Positions 25,905 to 34,202 of a stretch of 64,000 bases of DNA are shown one piece after another; the first letter of the stretch is position 1; every line of letters begins with the position of its first letter. The notes under the pieces are model-generated. The model was not told where the DNA came from. It was given only the letters and a program-made list of their open reading frames with translations, and did not search any database. This DNA comes from Spirillospora albida (GTDB lineage Bacteria; Actinomycetota; Actinomycetes; Streptosporangiales; Streptosporangiaceae). The position numbers were made by a program, and so were the translations under genes. The DNA lies in NCBI RefSeq assembly GCF_000718255.1, contig NZ_JOFJ01000012.1, positions 186,001 to 250,000 on the forward strand, written 5' to 3'.

Positions 25905-26197
25905 TCCGCGTCGTGCTGCCCGCGCACCTGCGGGTCCTCGCCCACGTCGAGGGCGAGGTGCTGCTGGACGTGCCGGGCGAGGCCACGCTGGGCTCCGTCC
26001 TGGACGCGCTGGAAACCCGGTACCCGGTGCTGCGCGGGACGATCCGGGAGCACGGGACTTTGCGGCGCCGCGCGTTCGTCCGCTACTACGCCTGCGAGGA
26101 GGATCTGTCCCACGACCCGCCCGACACCGCCCTGCCGGAGGCGGTCGCGCTCGGCAAGGAGCCGTTCCTGGTGGTGGGCGCCATGGCCGGCGGCTAG
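25901..26197 (+). CDS. MoaD/ThiS family beta-grasp protein with Gly-Gly tail
   Basis: A 98-residue beta-grasp (ubiquitin-like) protein: IRVVLPAHLRVLAHVEGEVLLDVPGEATLGSVLDALETRYPVL, then LGKEPFLVVGAMAGG. The terminal Gly-Gly is the site at which MoaD and ThiS are adenylated and thiocarboxylated by an E1-like enzyme. The YYACEEDLSHDPPDTALPEAV segment is longer than in most MoaD proteins. GTG at 25901 overlaps the BNR stop. No E1-like (MoeB/ThiF), JAMM protease or molybdopterin gene lies nearby. It converges with the FtsX gene, overlapping its end by 4 nt. A sulfur-carrier role is inferred from family; protein conjugation is possible but speculative. Confidence 0.85.
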   Translation: MIRVVLPAHLRVLAHVEGEVLLDVPGEATLGSVLDALETRYPVLRGTIREHGTLRRRAFVRYYACEEDLSHDPPDTALPEAVALGKEPFLVVGAMAGG

Positions 26198-28026
26198 GCG
26201 AGGACGGACCGCACCGCGCGGCGGGCCGGGAGCAGGGCCGCCGGGACGGCCGTGAGGGCGCAGGCCAACACGATGCCCGCCACCTGGAGCCAGGGGATCG
26301 CGATCGTGAGGCGCCCCGTGAGGCCGTACAGGCCCGCGACCACCCCGGTCAGGGCGACGGCCGACGCGAGCGCCGCCAGTACCGTGCCGATCGCCGTCAC
26401 GAGGAGCGCCTCGGCGGCCGTGATCAGGAGCACCTGGCAGCGGGTCGCCCCGGCCAGGCGCAGGGCGGCCTGGTCACGCCGCCGGTCGGCGGCGGCCATC
26501 AGCAGCGTGTTCGCGATCGCCATGGCGCAGTAGAGCAGGGCCGCGCCCAGCACGATGTACATGCCGAGGCGGCTGTGCCGTCCGGACTCGGTCTCGGCCG
26601 TTTTGAGCCATGTGCCGGTCGCGACGGCGCGGGCGCCGAGATCGCGGACGGCCGCGTGGAGCACACCGGGACCGGTACCGGGCCGGAGGCTCACGTCGAT
26701 CATCGTGGGACGGCCGTTCCCATGGCGTTCGGTGACGAGGACTCCGCCGTCGCCGATGCCCGTCTTCACGACGGCCACGACGGTGAGGGCCGCGTGGACG
26801 CCGTCTTCGCGCCGGACGTCCACGCGGTCGCCGACCGCCCGTTCCCACTCCTCGGGGACGATGATCGAGGCGTCGTCCAGGCGAGTGGGATCGCCCGACA
26901 CGACGGGAAGGCCGGGTGCCCGGGTGACGGCCTGCGCGGAGGTCTTCACGAGAGCGTCGCCGTCGGGTACGTGGAGCGTCGTGGGTGTCCGGGCGAGGAC
27001 GTCCGCGCCGGGAATCGCCATGACCGCGCCGACCACCGCCCGGTCGAGGGTGGACCCGGCGGCGGGGGTCACGACGAAGTCGGCGCGGTGCTGGGCGCGC
27101 AGCTCGGCGCGCTTCGCCGCGTCGACGCTCGCCGTCGCGCCGAGCAGGGAGGCCGCCAGCCCCACGGTCACCAGGACCGGCGCGGCGGTGGACGCGGTGC
27201 GGCGGGCCGCGCTCACGGCGTTCCTCCGGACGACCAGCGCGCCCGCGCCGCTCAGCCTCCTCAACGGCCATGCGACCACCCGGGCCACCGGCGGGACGAG
27301 AACCGGGGCGAGGAACGCGACACCCGCGATCAGCAGCATCGTGACGGGGATGTAGTGCTTGCGGTTGGTCGCGCCGCCCGGATCGTCCAGCACCGAGGCC
27401 GTCATCGCCAGCGCGGACACGACGCCGCCGAGGCCCATCGCCCAGCGACCGGCGGTCATCGCGCGGGTCTCCAGCTCGGCGTCCCGCAGAGCCTCCACCG
27501 GACGGATCCGCCCCGCACGCCGGGACGCGGCCCACACGCCCAGCACGGAGATCACCAGCCCGGCCGCGAAGGCGAGCACCAGTGGCCACGGGGCCACCCC
27601 GACCGTGTAGGAGGCGGGCGCCAGTCCCCGGCCGACGAGCCACCGGCCGAGCAGCGCCCCGCACACCGGGCTCAGCCCGCATCCCAGCGCGGCCGCGGCG
27701 GCGCCGACGACGACGCCCTCGACGAGCAGCATCCGCCGGACCTGCCGGGACGTGGCGCCGAGCGCCCGCAGCAGCGCCAGCTCCCGCCGCCGCCGGGCGA
27801 CCGCCAGTGCGGACGTGGACGCCACCACGAAGACCGCGACGAAGCCGCAGACGCCCCCTGCCGTCCCGAGCATGATCTGTGTGTCGCCGGCGGAGGTGAG
27901 GCCGGTCGCGGACACGAGCGCCGACCCCATCGCCCCCATCAGGCACACGCCCAGGGCCAGGGCCGTGAACGACCCCGCGAACGCGACCCGGCGCCCCCGG
28001 ACGGAGAGCAGCGCGAACCTCAGCAT
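26194..28026 (-). CDS. FtsX-type ABC transporter permease
   Basis: A 610-residue membrane protein of the FtsX/MacB permease type with two FtsX domains: four helices at ~15-180 (ending SRRAGRIRPVEALRD), a middle transmembrane block (~200-290), an extracytoplasmic region (~300-440), and a final FtsX domain with three helices (~445-610, ending ARRAVRSVLA). RRRELALLRALGATSRQVRRMLLVEG is the family hallmark. An ABC ATPase usually sits directly upstream; here there is only a 32-codon ORF (28020-28118) that overlaps the start, so the permease is an orphan. Confidence 0.88.
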   Translation of the reverse strand: MLRFALLSVRGRRVAFAGSFTALALGVCLMGAMGSALVSATGLTSAGDTQIMLGTAGGVCGFVAVFVVASTSALAVARRRRELALLRALGATSRQVRRMLLVEGVVVGAAAAALGCGLSPVCGALLGRWLVGRGLAPASYTVGVAPWPLVLAFAAGLVISVLGVWAASRRAGRIRPVEALRDAELETRAMTAGRWAMGLGGVVSALAMTASVLDDPGGATNRKHYIPVTMLLIAGVAFLAPVLVPPVARVVAWPLRRLSGAGALVVRRNAVSAARRTASTAAPVLVTVGLAASLLGATASVDAAKRAELRAQHRADFVVTPAAGSTLDRAVVGAVMAIPGADVLARTPTTLHVPDGDALVKTSAQAVTRAPGLPVVSGDPTRLDDASIIVPEEWERAVGDRVDVRREDGVHAALTVVAVVKTGIGDGGVLVTERHGNGRPTMIDVSLRPGTGPGVLHAAVRDLGARAVATGTWLKTAETESGRHSRLGMYIVLGAALLYCAMAIANTLLMAAADRRRDQAALRLAGATRCQVLLITAAEALLVTAIGTVLAALASAVALTGVVAGLYGLTGRLTIAIPWLQVAGIVLACALTAVPAALLPARRAVRSVLA

Positions 28027-28273
28027 GCGGCCGCCCCCGGGTCCGCCGGACCGGCGGCCACGGTCCCGGGCACGCCGGTCGGCTCGTCCGGTGCCGGCCG
28101 AACCGTCTCGTCATCCATGCCGTCCAGCCAAGCCGCCGGACGGCGGGTACCGCACTGGTGCCTGCGGGCGTCTTCGCGGTGGTCCTGCTTCTACCTCCCG
28201 GCAGCGTGGTGGAGAACACCGCCTTGGCGAGCGGGTTCCAGAGCGTCGTCCATTCGCGACTCGCGCGGCGCGA

Positions 28274-28699
28274 TCAGCTCGGGGGGTGGTCGTCGAGCCA
28301 GGCTCTGGCCCGGCGGGCGGACGCGCGCGACAGCCAGGCGTCCTGGACGATCTCCGCCAGTTCCGCGCGGGTGAGTTCGCCGACGCGGCTCCCCCGCAGC
28401 AGGACGGAGAGGTGGCCGTCGAAGTGCGGCGTGGTGAAGAACGGCGACGTCTCGTCCTGCACCAGGGCCTGCTTGTCGCCCTCGGACGGGACCCAGAACA
28501 CGATCACGTCCCGGTAGCGTTCGCCCGTCTCGGGGTCGACCGCGTCGGGGCGCGGGTTGCGGAAGAAGACGAACGACCTGCCGCCGACCTGGTAGACCGG
28601 ATTGTCCTGGGTGCCCGGGTAGACGGTGACGTGCGGCATGGCCAGGGCCAGCTCGTGCACGTCCTCAACGCGGGCCGGCCGTCCCTCGTCGTTCGGCAT
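28274..28699 (-). CDS. MmcQ/YjbR family protein
   Basis: A 141-residue YjbR-like protein (PF04237). The N-terminal helix VEDVHELALAMPHVTVYP, the strand GGRSFVFFR and the LLRGSRVGELTRAELAEIVQDAWLSRASARRARAWL end are characteristic. The family has a CyaY-like double-wing fold and is often annotated as DNA-binding; its actual role is not established. ATG 28699 was chosen because the family starts shortly before the first helix. It is divergent from the following kinase gene. Confidence 0.85.
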   Translation of the reverse strand: MPNDEGRPARVEDVHELALAMPHVTVYPGTQDNPVYQVGGRSFVFFRNPRPDAVDPETGERYRDVIVFWVPSEGDKQALVQDETSPFFTTPHFDGHLSVLLRGSRVGELTRAELAEIVQDAWLSRASARRARAWLDDHPPS

Positions 28700-28790
28700 G
28701 TCCTCAGCGTAGGCGGTAGTGCTGGTTCTACCTTCCGAGAGGGTGCCGGCCGGATCGAAGGGCGCGGGCCCCACTTGTACGGTCGACGGC

Positions 28791-30047
28791 ATGCGGTCGC
28801 GGACGGCGTGGAAGGGACTGGCGGAACGGCGGTTCCCGGTGTCCGGGTGGCCCTGGCGCTCGGCCGCCTACCTCCTGACCGGGGGCGTCGCCGGGGCGGT
28901 CGAGCTGGTGCTGCTGAGCGCGGCGCTCGCCGTCGGGACGGTGTCGGCCGTCGTGGTGGTCGGGGTGCCGGTTCTGGTGGGGCTGGGTTTGTGCGGAGTG
29001 CCGGTGGGGGTGTTCGAGCGCGTCCGGCTGCGGCTCGTGGACGGCGAGCCCGCGCCCGGCCCGCATCGCGCTCCGGGACGTCCGGGGCTGTGGCCCTGGC
29101 TGGTCCTGCGGTACCGGGAGCCGGCGACGTGGCGGGAGCTGGCGCTCGCGGTGCTGTCGGCGACCGTGCTGTGGCCGCTGGAGCTGGCCGCGCTGGTGGC
29201 CGGGGTCGCCGTGCCGGTGTCGCTGCTCGCCGCGCCCGTTCTGGTGGACGACGGGCACGTGCGCGTCCTCAAGTCCTGGACGCTCACCGAAGGTCAGGCG
29301 TGGACGATGGTGCCGGCCGGCCTGGCGGCGCTGGTCGCCGGCGCCTACCTGGTGACGCTCGTCGCGGCGGCGCGGGGGGCGCTCGTCCGGGCGCTGGCGG
29401 TGGCGCCGCATGAGCCGGAGCTGGCCGCGCGGGTGGACGCGCTGACACGGTCGCGGGCCCGGCTCGTGGACGCGTTCGAGGCCGAGCGCCGCCGCATCGA
29501 ACGGGACCTGCACGACGGCGCGCAGCAGCGGCTCGTCGCGCTGACGATGACGCTCGGGCTCGCCCGGACGGCCGGCGCGCCGGAGGCCGGGGAGCTGGTC
29601 GCCAGGGCGCATGAGGAGGCGAAGGTGGTGCTGGCGGAGCTGCGCGAGCTCATCCACGACATCCACCCGAAGGTGCTGACGGACCGGGGGCTGCCGGCCG
29701 CCGTCAACGAGCTCGCCGGACGCTCGCCCCTGCCCGTCGACGTGGCCTTCGATCTCCCCGGGCGCCTCCCCGGCCCGGTCGAGAGCGCCCTCTATTTCGC
29801 GATCTGCGAAGCCCTCGCGAACGCCGCGAAGCACGGTGAGGCGGACACCGCCTGGGTGACGGCCTCACAACGGGACGGCACCGTCGTCGTGGTGGTCGGC
29901 GACGACGGGCGCGGCGGCGCCGCGGTCGCGCGGGGCACCGGCCTCGCGGGGCTCGCCGACCGCGTCTCCGTCGTCGGCGGCGCGCTCGAGCTGTCCAGCC
30001 CGGCCGGCGGGCCGACCGTGCTCCGCATGGAGGTGCCGTGCGGGTAG
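28791..30047 (+). CDS. Sensor histidine kinase, Sensor/HisKA_3 type
   Basis: A 418-residue membrane kinase. Residues ~20-215 hold the hydrophobic 'Sensor'-type domain with four long helices in two pairs, separated by an Arg/Pro loop. HisKA_3 follows with phospho-acceptor His241 in ERDLHDGAQQRLVALTMTLGLA, then HATPase with AICEALANAAKHG (N box) and GTGLAGLADRVSVVGG (G box). This is the usual actinobacterial DesK/LiaS-like kinase. The stop overlaps the response-regulator GTG by 10 nt. ATG 28791 is preceded by weak ribosome-binding sequence. Confidence 0.9.
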   Translation: MRSRTAWKGLAERRFPVSGWPWRSAAYLLTGGVAGAVELVLLSAALAVGTVSAVVVVGVPVLVGLGLCGVPVGVFERVRLRLVDGEPAPGPHRAPGRPGLWPWLVLRYREPATWRELALAVLSATVLWPLELAALVAGVAVPVSLLAAPVLVDDGHVRVLKSWTLTEGQAWTMVPAGLAALVAGAYLVTLVAAARGALVRALAVAPHEPELAARVDALTRSRARLVDAFEAERRRIERDLHDGAQQRLVALTMTLGLARTAGAPEAGELVARAHEEAKVVLAELRELIHDIHPKVLTDRGLPAAVNELAGRSPLPVDVAFDLPGRLPGPVESALYFAICEALANAAKHGEADTAWVTASQRDGTVVVVVGDDGRGGAAVARGTGLAGLADRVSVVGGALELSSPAGGPTVLRMEVPCG

Positions 30048-30679
30048 TCCTCGCCGAGGACGGCGTCCTGCTCCGGGAGGGCCTCATCGGCCTGCTCGCG
30101 CGGTTCGGCCACACGGTCGTCGCGGCGGTCGGGGACGCGGGGGCCCTCACCGCGGCGGCCGAGGAGCACGCGCCCGAGCTGGTGCTGACCGACGTCCGCA
30201 TGCCGCCCGGCTTCTCGGACGAGGGGCTGCGCGCCGCGGTCGAGGTGCGGAAGGCGCGTCCGGAAACGGCGGTGCTGGTGCTCAGCCAGTACGTCCAGCA
30301 CACCTACGCGGGCGAGCTGTTCCGCTCGGTCGGCGGGCGCGGCGTCGGCTACCTGCTGAAGGACCGCATCGGCGACATCGACGACTTCCGGGACGCGCTG
30401 GAGCGGGTCGCGTCGGGCGGCGCGGTCATCGACCCGGAGGTCGTCCGGCTGCTGCTGCGGCGCCGCCGCGACCCGCTCGCCGCGCTGACGCGCCGGGAGA
30501 GCGAGGTGCTGGGGCTGATGGCGCAGGGCCGGACGAACGCCGGGATCGCCCGCGCGCTGACGGTGAGCGAGGCGGCGGTCGCCAAGCACATCGGCGGCAT
30601 CCTGCGGAAGCTCGACCTGCCGGGCACCGCCGACGACCACCGCCGCGTCCTGGCCGTGCTGGCGTACCTGCGCGCCTGA
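30038..30679 (+). CDS. Response regulator, NarL/LuxR family
   Basis: A 213-residue regulator with receiver Asp8, phospho-acceptor Asp52 (LVLTDVRMP), Ser of VLSQY in the Thr position and Lys in YLLKDRIGD. The LuxR helix-turn-helix LTRRESEVLGLMAQGRTNAGIARALTVSEAAVAKHIGGILRKLDL is near the end. GTG 30038 follows GGAGGTG and overlaps the kinase stop, so the pair is co-translated. Only 3 bp separate its stop from the convergent TetR gene. Confidence 0.94.
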   Translation: MRVVLAEDGVLLREGLIGLLARFGHTVVAAVGDAGALTAAAEEHAPELVLTDVRMPPGFSDEGLRAAVEVRKARPETAVLVLSQYVQHTYAGELFRSVGGRGVGYLLKDRIGDIDDFRDALERVASGGAVIDPEVVRLLLRRRRDPLAALTRRESEVLGLMAQGRTNAGIARALTVSEAAVAKHIGGILRKLDLPGTADDHRRVLAVLAYLRA

Positions 30680-30682
30680 GGC

Positions 30683-31237
30683 TCAGCGGGCCAGGAGGAT
30701 CTCCAGCATCCGGGCGTCCGGGTCCGGGCCGAGGTCGCCGGGAGGGCCCTGGACGAGATAGCCGCCCGCCCACGTGCGGAGCATCAGGAGGGCGCGCAGG
30801 CGCGACTCCTCGGGGGTGAAGTCCAGCTCCTCCAGGCAGGCGGCGATGTGCGCGAGCAGGGCGCGGTCGGCCTGCCGGACGGCCTCCGCTGCGTCCTTGT
30901 CGTGCTGGGCCCACAGCCGCATCGCCCGGTCGATGGGGGCGACCTCGCGGCCCAGCGCCTGGATGCGGCGGAGCCGTTCACGGGTGTCGCCGGTGCTGCC
31001 GAGCGACATCCGCAGCATCTCGTCCGTCCGCTCGTGCGCCCAGCGGTCGAGGAGGGCGCGCAGCAGTTCGGTGCGGTCCTTGAAATGCCAGTAGAAGCTG
31101 CCCTTGGTGACGCCGAGGCGCGCGGCGAGCGCGGTGATCGCCACACCGCGCTCCCCCGCTCGGGCGAGTTCCCGGTAGGCGGCCTCGATCCAGGCCACCC
31201 GCGTCTGCCTCTGCGTCACCGTCACCGTCACCGTCAC
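30683..31237 (-). CDS. TetR-family regulator, coupled to HsaA-like gene
   Basis: A 184-residue TetR protein. Helix-turn-helix at ~15-60: WIEAAYRELARAGERGVAITALAARLGVTKGSFYWHFKDRTELLRALL. The C-terminal domain carries LRRIQALGREVAPIDRAMRLWAQHDKDAAEAVRQADRAL. GTG 31237 overlaps the stop of the HsaA-like gene (GTGA at 31234-31237). Because the first codons are a run of GTGACG repeats, starts at 31231, 31225 or 31219 are also possible and would shorten it by 2-6 residues. Its location in the operon suggests it represses the flavoprotein promoter through the palindrome at 32393-32410. Confidence 0.88.
   Translation of the reverse strand: MTVTVTVTQRQTRVAWIEAAYRELARAGERGVAITALAARLGVTKGSFYWHFKDRTELLRALLDRWAHERTDEMLRMSLGSTGDTRERLRRIQALGREVAPIDRAMRLWAQHDKDAAEAVRQADRALLAHIAACLEELDFTPEESRLRALLMLRTWAGGYLVQGPPGDLGPDPDARMLEILLAR
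31214..31237 (-). repeat. Tandem hexamer repeat (GTGACG)x4 at a start codon
   Basis: Four exact GTGACG copies read in frame as Val-Thr repeats at the N-terminus of the TetR gene. Every unit supplies a GTG start codon, and the first overlaps the TGA of the preceding gene. Change in copy number would move the start without changing frame. Confidence 0.8.
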
Positions 31238-32382
31238 ACCATGGTCATCGGGCCCGGCTCCAGGCCCAGTTCGATCTTGCCGTAGAGGGCGTACGACGCG
31301 TCCGGGTCGAACACCACATGACCCGAGATCGTATTCATGTCGCGCTGGGCGCGCTGGAACGGCGAGCCGGTGAACTGGGCGCTCGCGCCGGCGGCCGAGC
31401 AGAGGTCGTTCACCGTCCGGCGGGCGGTGGCGACCACGTGCGCGGCGACGAGGCGGGCGCGGGCGCGCCGCGCAAGCCCCTCGATGGACGGCAGGCCGCG
31501 CAGCGCGTCGTCCAGCAGGAGCCGCGCGGCGGCCAGGTCGGCGGTCGCGGACGCCAGCCGGATCTGGCCGGTCACCAGGTCGCGCTGGCGCTCGCCGGTG
31601 TAGGCCATGACGCGGCCCCGCATCCGTTCGGCGAACCGCGCGAGGACCCCCTCGGCGATGCCGAGGACGGGCGCCGCGCCGGTCAGCGCGAACACCGGCA
31701 CGAGCGGGATGCGGTAGAGGGCGCCCGGGTTGGTGCGGGAGCCGGGCGAGCGCCCCTCCGACAGGTCGGCGAGGGGCACCGAGCGGTGGGCCGGGACGAA
31801 CACGTCCGTGACCTCGATGTCGTTGCTGCCGGTGCCGCGCATGCCGCTGGTGTGCCAGACGTCGTGGACGGTCACGTCCGCGCGGGGCAGGAGGAACAGG
31901 CGCGGCTCGATCGCGCCGTCCTCGACGACCAGGCCCATGACCATGACGTGGTCGGCGTGCATGACGCCGCTGGCCCACGACCAGCGGCCGTTGACGCGGT
32001 GGCCTCCGTCCACGCGCTCGGCCTTGCCGGTCGGCGCCAGGACGCACGGGATCAGCCCGTAGGGGCGTTCCGCCCAGACCTCCTCCTGCGCCCGCTCGGG
32101 GAAGAGCCCCGTCATCCAGTTGTGCAGCGTGTAGATGACGGACAGCCAGCCCGTCGACGCGCAGACCGCGCCGATCTCGCGGCACGCCGCCGCCATCGCC
32201 TCGATGCCGAGTTCGGCGCCGCCGAACCGCTTGGGCACGAGCATGCCGAACAGCCCGGTCGCGGCCAGGTCGTCGATGGTCTCGGCGGGCAGGGACCGGG
32301 CCTCCTCGGCGGCGGGGGCGCGCTCGGCGAGCGTCGGCGCCAGGGCGCGGACCCGCTGGACGATCTCATCTCCATACTCCAT
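31234..32382 (-). CDS. HsaA-like flavin-dependent monooxygenase (acyl-CoA dehydrogenase fold)
   Basis: A 382-residue member of the two-component flavin monooxygenase group with the acyl-CoA dehydrogenase fold (HsaA/HpaB-C2 type). Markers: LPAETIDDLAATGLFGMLVPKRFGG, GAVCASTGWLSVIYTLHNWM, RWSWASGVMHADHVMVMG, HTSGMRGTGSNDIEVTDVFVPAHR and a C-terminal FQRAQRDMNTISGHVVFDPDASYALYG. The GTGSND flavin-binding motif is shared with the gene at 59016. It probably hydroxylates an aromatic or steroid intermediate using reduced flavin from a separate reductase, which is not nearby. ATG 32382 was chosen; no ribosome-binding site is visible. Overlaps the TetR gene by 4 nt. Confidence 0.85.
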   Translation of the reverse strand: MEYGDEIVQRVRALAPTLAERAPAAEEARSLPAETIDDLAATGLFGMLVPKRFGGAELGIEAMAAACREIGAVCASTGWLSVIYTLHNWMTGLFPERAQEEVWAERPYGLIPCVLAPTGKAERVDGGHRVNGRWSWASGVMHADHVMVMGLVVEDGAIEPRLFLLPRADVTVHDVWHTSGMRGTGSNDIEVTDVFVPAHRSVPLADLSEGRSPGSRTNPGALYRIPLVPVFALTGAAPVLGIAEGVLARFAERMRGRVMAYTGERQRDLVTGQIRLASATADLAAARLLLDDALRGLPSIEGLARRARARLVAAHVVATARRTVNDLCSAAGASAQFTGSPFQRAQRDMNTISGHVVFDPDASYALYGKIELGLEPGPMTMV

Positions 32383-32392
32383 AGTACGGTGA

Positions 32393-32410
32393 CCATACTT
32401 GAAGGTATGG
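32393..32410. promoter_or_regulatory. Predicted TetR operator upstream of HsaA-like gene
   Basis: CCATAC, a 6-nt centre and GTATGG form an inverted repeat 10 bp before the ATG of the HsaA-like gene. Two further half-sites, CCATAC at 32372-32377 and CCATAG at 32379-32384, run into the coding start. The co-operonic TetR is the obvious candidate binder. Confidence 0.6.
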
Positions 32411-32541
32411 AAAGCGTCCATGGGCGCCGGCGCGGGGGTCGGTCCCGATTCCGGGAGGATCCGTCCGCGAGATCCCTCTTCGGGCTCCGAACTGGTAGAT
32501 TTCCCCCCACTTTTTGCGACTCGAGTGACGAGGGTCGTCGC

Positions 32542-33303
32542 ATGCGAAGCGAACGGAGTGGCGGGGTGGACGGGGGAACGCCGGGCGGCGAGGGCCGCCC
32601 CCACCGCGGCGGCCGGCGGCGCCGTCCCAAGCCGGAACGGACCGGCGGCCACGAGCCGGAGAGGCTCAGCGTGATCGGCGCCGCCGTCGTGGCCGTCGGC
32701 GCGGTCATCGCGCTCACCGCCTACGCCGTCGGCGACGAGGAACGCCCGGCCCCCTGCCTGGGCGAGGACTGCGCGGCGGCCGGCCTCGCGACGCCCGAGC
32801 CCACGCGGTTCGCGGCCCCGCGCGCCGCGCACGCCTCCGAGTCCGCGAAGCCGGAGAAGTCGCCCTCTCCCTCGCCGTCCCCGTCGGCGTCCGCGACGGC
32901 CTCCGGATCCCCCACGGCGGCGCCGTCCCCCTCCACGCCGCCCAGGCCGTCCGCACCGCCGTCCACCCCGTCCCGGCGGCCTCCGAGGCCCGACGGCGGC
33001 CTCGTCGCCACCTACAACACGTCCAACAGCTGGGGGTCGGGGTTCGTCGGCACCCTGACCGTCGTGAACCAGAGCCGGCGGACCGTCTCGGACTGGCGGC
33101 TGTCCGCATACTTCCCCGGCCGACGGATCACCTCGGCGTGGTCCGACGGCGGACGTGTCCGCGGCTTCTTCGACGGCGCCCGCCTCGGCGGCCACGGCGG
33201 CTACCTCCCGCCCGGCGGCCGCATCAGCATCGGCTTCCAGGCGAGCGGCTACGCCGGCGCCCCCGCCCAGTGCACCCTCAACGGACGCCCCTGCGGCGGC
33301 TGA
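32542..33303 (+). CDS. Membrane-anchored protein with C-terminal CBM2-type domain
   Basis: A 253-residue protein. A basic cytoplasmic N-terminus (~1-40) leads to one transmembrane helix (LSVIGAAVVAVGAVIALTAYAV, ~42-64), a Ser/Pro-rich linker (~95-150: repeated SPSPSPS, PSTPPRPSAPPSTP) and a ~95-residue C-terminal domain matching carbohydrate-binding module family 2: GFVGTLTVVNQSRRTVSDWRLSAYFP, RITSAWSD, LPPGGRISIGFQASGY, CTLNGRPC, with the flanking Cys and surface Trp residues. It has no catalytic domain, so the protein displays a cellulose- or chitin-type binding module on the cell surface. ATG 32542 follows GAGGGT; ATG 32407 would start inside the palindrome. Confidence 0.8.
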   Translation: MRSERSGGVDGGTPGGEGRPHRGGRRRRPKPERTGGHEPERLSVIGAAVVAVGAVIALTAYAVGDEERPAPCLGEDCAAAGLATPEPTRFAAPRAAHASESAKPEKSPSPSPSPSASATASGSPTAAPSPSTPPRPSAPPSTPSRRPPRPDGGLVATYNTSNSWGSGFVGTLTVVNQSRRTVSDWRLSAYFPGRRITSAWSDGGRVRGFFDGARLGGHGGYLPPGGRISIGFQASGYAGAPAQCTLNGRPCGG

Positions 33304-33309
33304 CCCGCT

Positions 33310-33339
33310 GTGACAATCGCGGCGAAAGCACGCGATAGT
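33310..33339 (+). promoter_or_regulatory. Predicted promoter with inverted repeat, DUF574 gene
   Basis: GTGACA at 33310-33315 and GATAGT at 33334-33339 are 18 bp apart and face the methyltransferase gene. The inverted repeat ATCGCG (33316-33321) / CGCGAT (33331-33336) fills the space between them and could bind a regulator. Confidence 0.4.
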
Positions 33340-33364
33340 TGCCAGGAGCGACAGAGGGAGGGTC

Positions 33365-34153
33365 ATGGACGACCGCCTGCAGACCGACCGGCCCGTCTCG
33401 GCACGCGTCTGGGACTACTGGCTCGGCGGCAAGGACCACTACGACGCGGACCGCCGCGCGGGCGAGGCCGTCGCACGGAGGGTGCCCGGCATCGTCGCCG
33501 CGGCCCGGACCGACCGCCTGTTCCTCGGCCGATGCGTCCGGCACCTGACCGACGAGGGCATCCGGCAGTTCCTCGACATCGGGACCGGCCTCCCCACCGC
33601 CGACAACACCCACGAGATCGCGCAGCGGGCCGCCCCGGGCTCCCGCATCGTCTACGTCGACAACGACCCGCTCGTCCTGACCCACGCGCGGGCGCTCCTC
33701 ACCAGCTCACCCGAGGGCGCGACGAGCTACGTGGACGCCGACGTCCGCGACCCGGCCCGCATCCTCGACGAGGCGTCGGCCGTCCTCGACCTCTCGCGCC
33801 CGGTCGGCCTCATGATGCTCGCCCTCCTGCACCTCATCACCGACGACGACGAGGCCCGCCGCATCCTGGACCACCTCATCGGAGCCCTCGCCCCGGGCAG
33901 CTTCGTCGCGCTCTCCCACGCGTGCGCCGACGTGCCGGTGACGCGCCAGGCCGTCCAGGTGTGGAACGAGAGCGGAACGCCCAACCCCATCAAGGCCCGG
34001 ACGCGCGAGGAGATCGAGGGCCTGTTCGACGGCCTGGACCTCATCGAGCCCGGCGTCGTGTCGTGCCCGCGCTGGCGCCCGGAACCCAACCCCTGGGGCG
34101 AGCCCGAAGAGACCATGACTTTCTGTGGCGTCGCCAGAAAACTACCGGCCTGA
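33365..34153 (+). CDS. SAM-dependent methyltransferase-like protein, DUF574 family (second copy)
   Basis: A 262-residue PF04672 protein. Signature VSARVWDYWLGGKDHYDADRRAG opens the domain; FLDIGTGLPTADNTHEIAQ is the SAM loop, IVYVDNDPLVLTHARALL the acidic loop, and VSCPRWRPEPNPWGEPEE the typical C-terminus. ATG 33365 follows GGGAGGG. The AhpD-like gene starts 49 bp beyond the stop on the same strand, so they may form a unit. Closer in its N-terminal motif to the third copy at 55122 than to the first at 17920. Acceptor substrate unknown. Confidence 0.9.
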   Translation: MDDRLQTDRPVSARVWDYWLGGKDHYDADRRAGEAVARRVPGIVAAARTDRLFLGRCVRHLTDEGIRQFLDIGTGLPTADNTHEIAQRAAPGSRIVYVDNDPLVLTHARALLTSSPEGATSYVDADVRDPARILDEASAVLDLSRPVGLMMLALLHLITDDDEARRILDHLIGALAPGSFVALSHACADVPVTRQAVQVWNESGTPNPIKARTREEIEGLFDGLDLIEPGVVSCPRWRPEPNPWGEPEETMTFCGVARKLPA

Positions 34154-34202
34154 CCGGCGACGGGGCAGGATCAGGGAAAACCGTCCGGTTCAGGGGGACC
34201 TC

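Noticed and set aside
28020..28118. 32-codon ORF overlapping the FtsX start
   Set aside because: Possible leader or lost ATPase tail, but with no ribosome-binding site of note, no conserved motif and biased composition; not listed as a gene.
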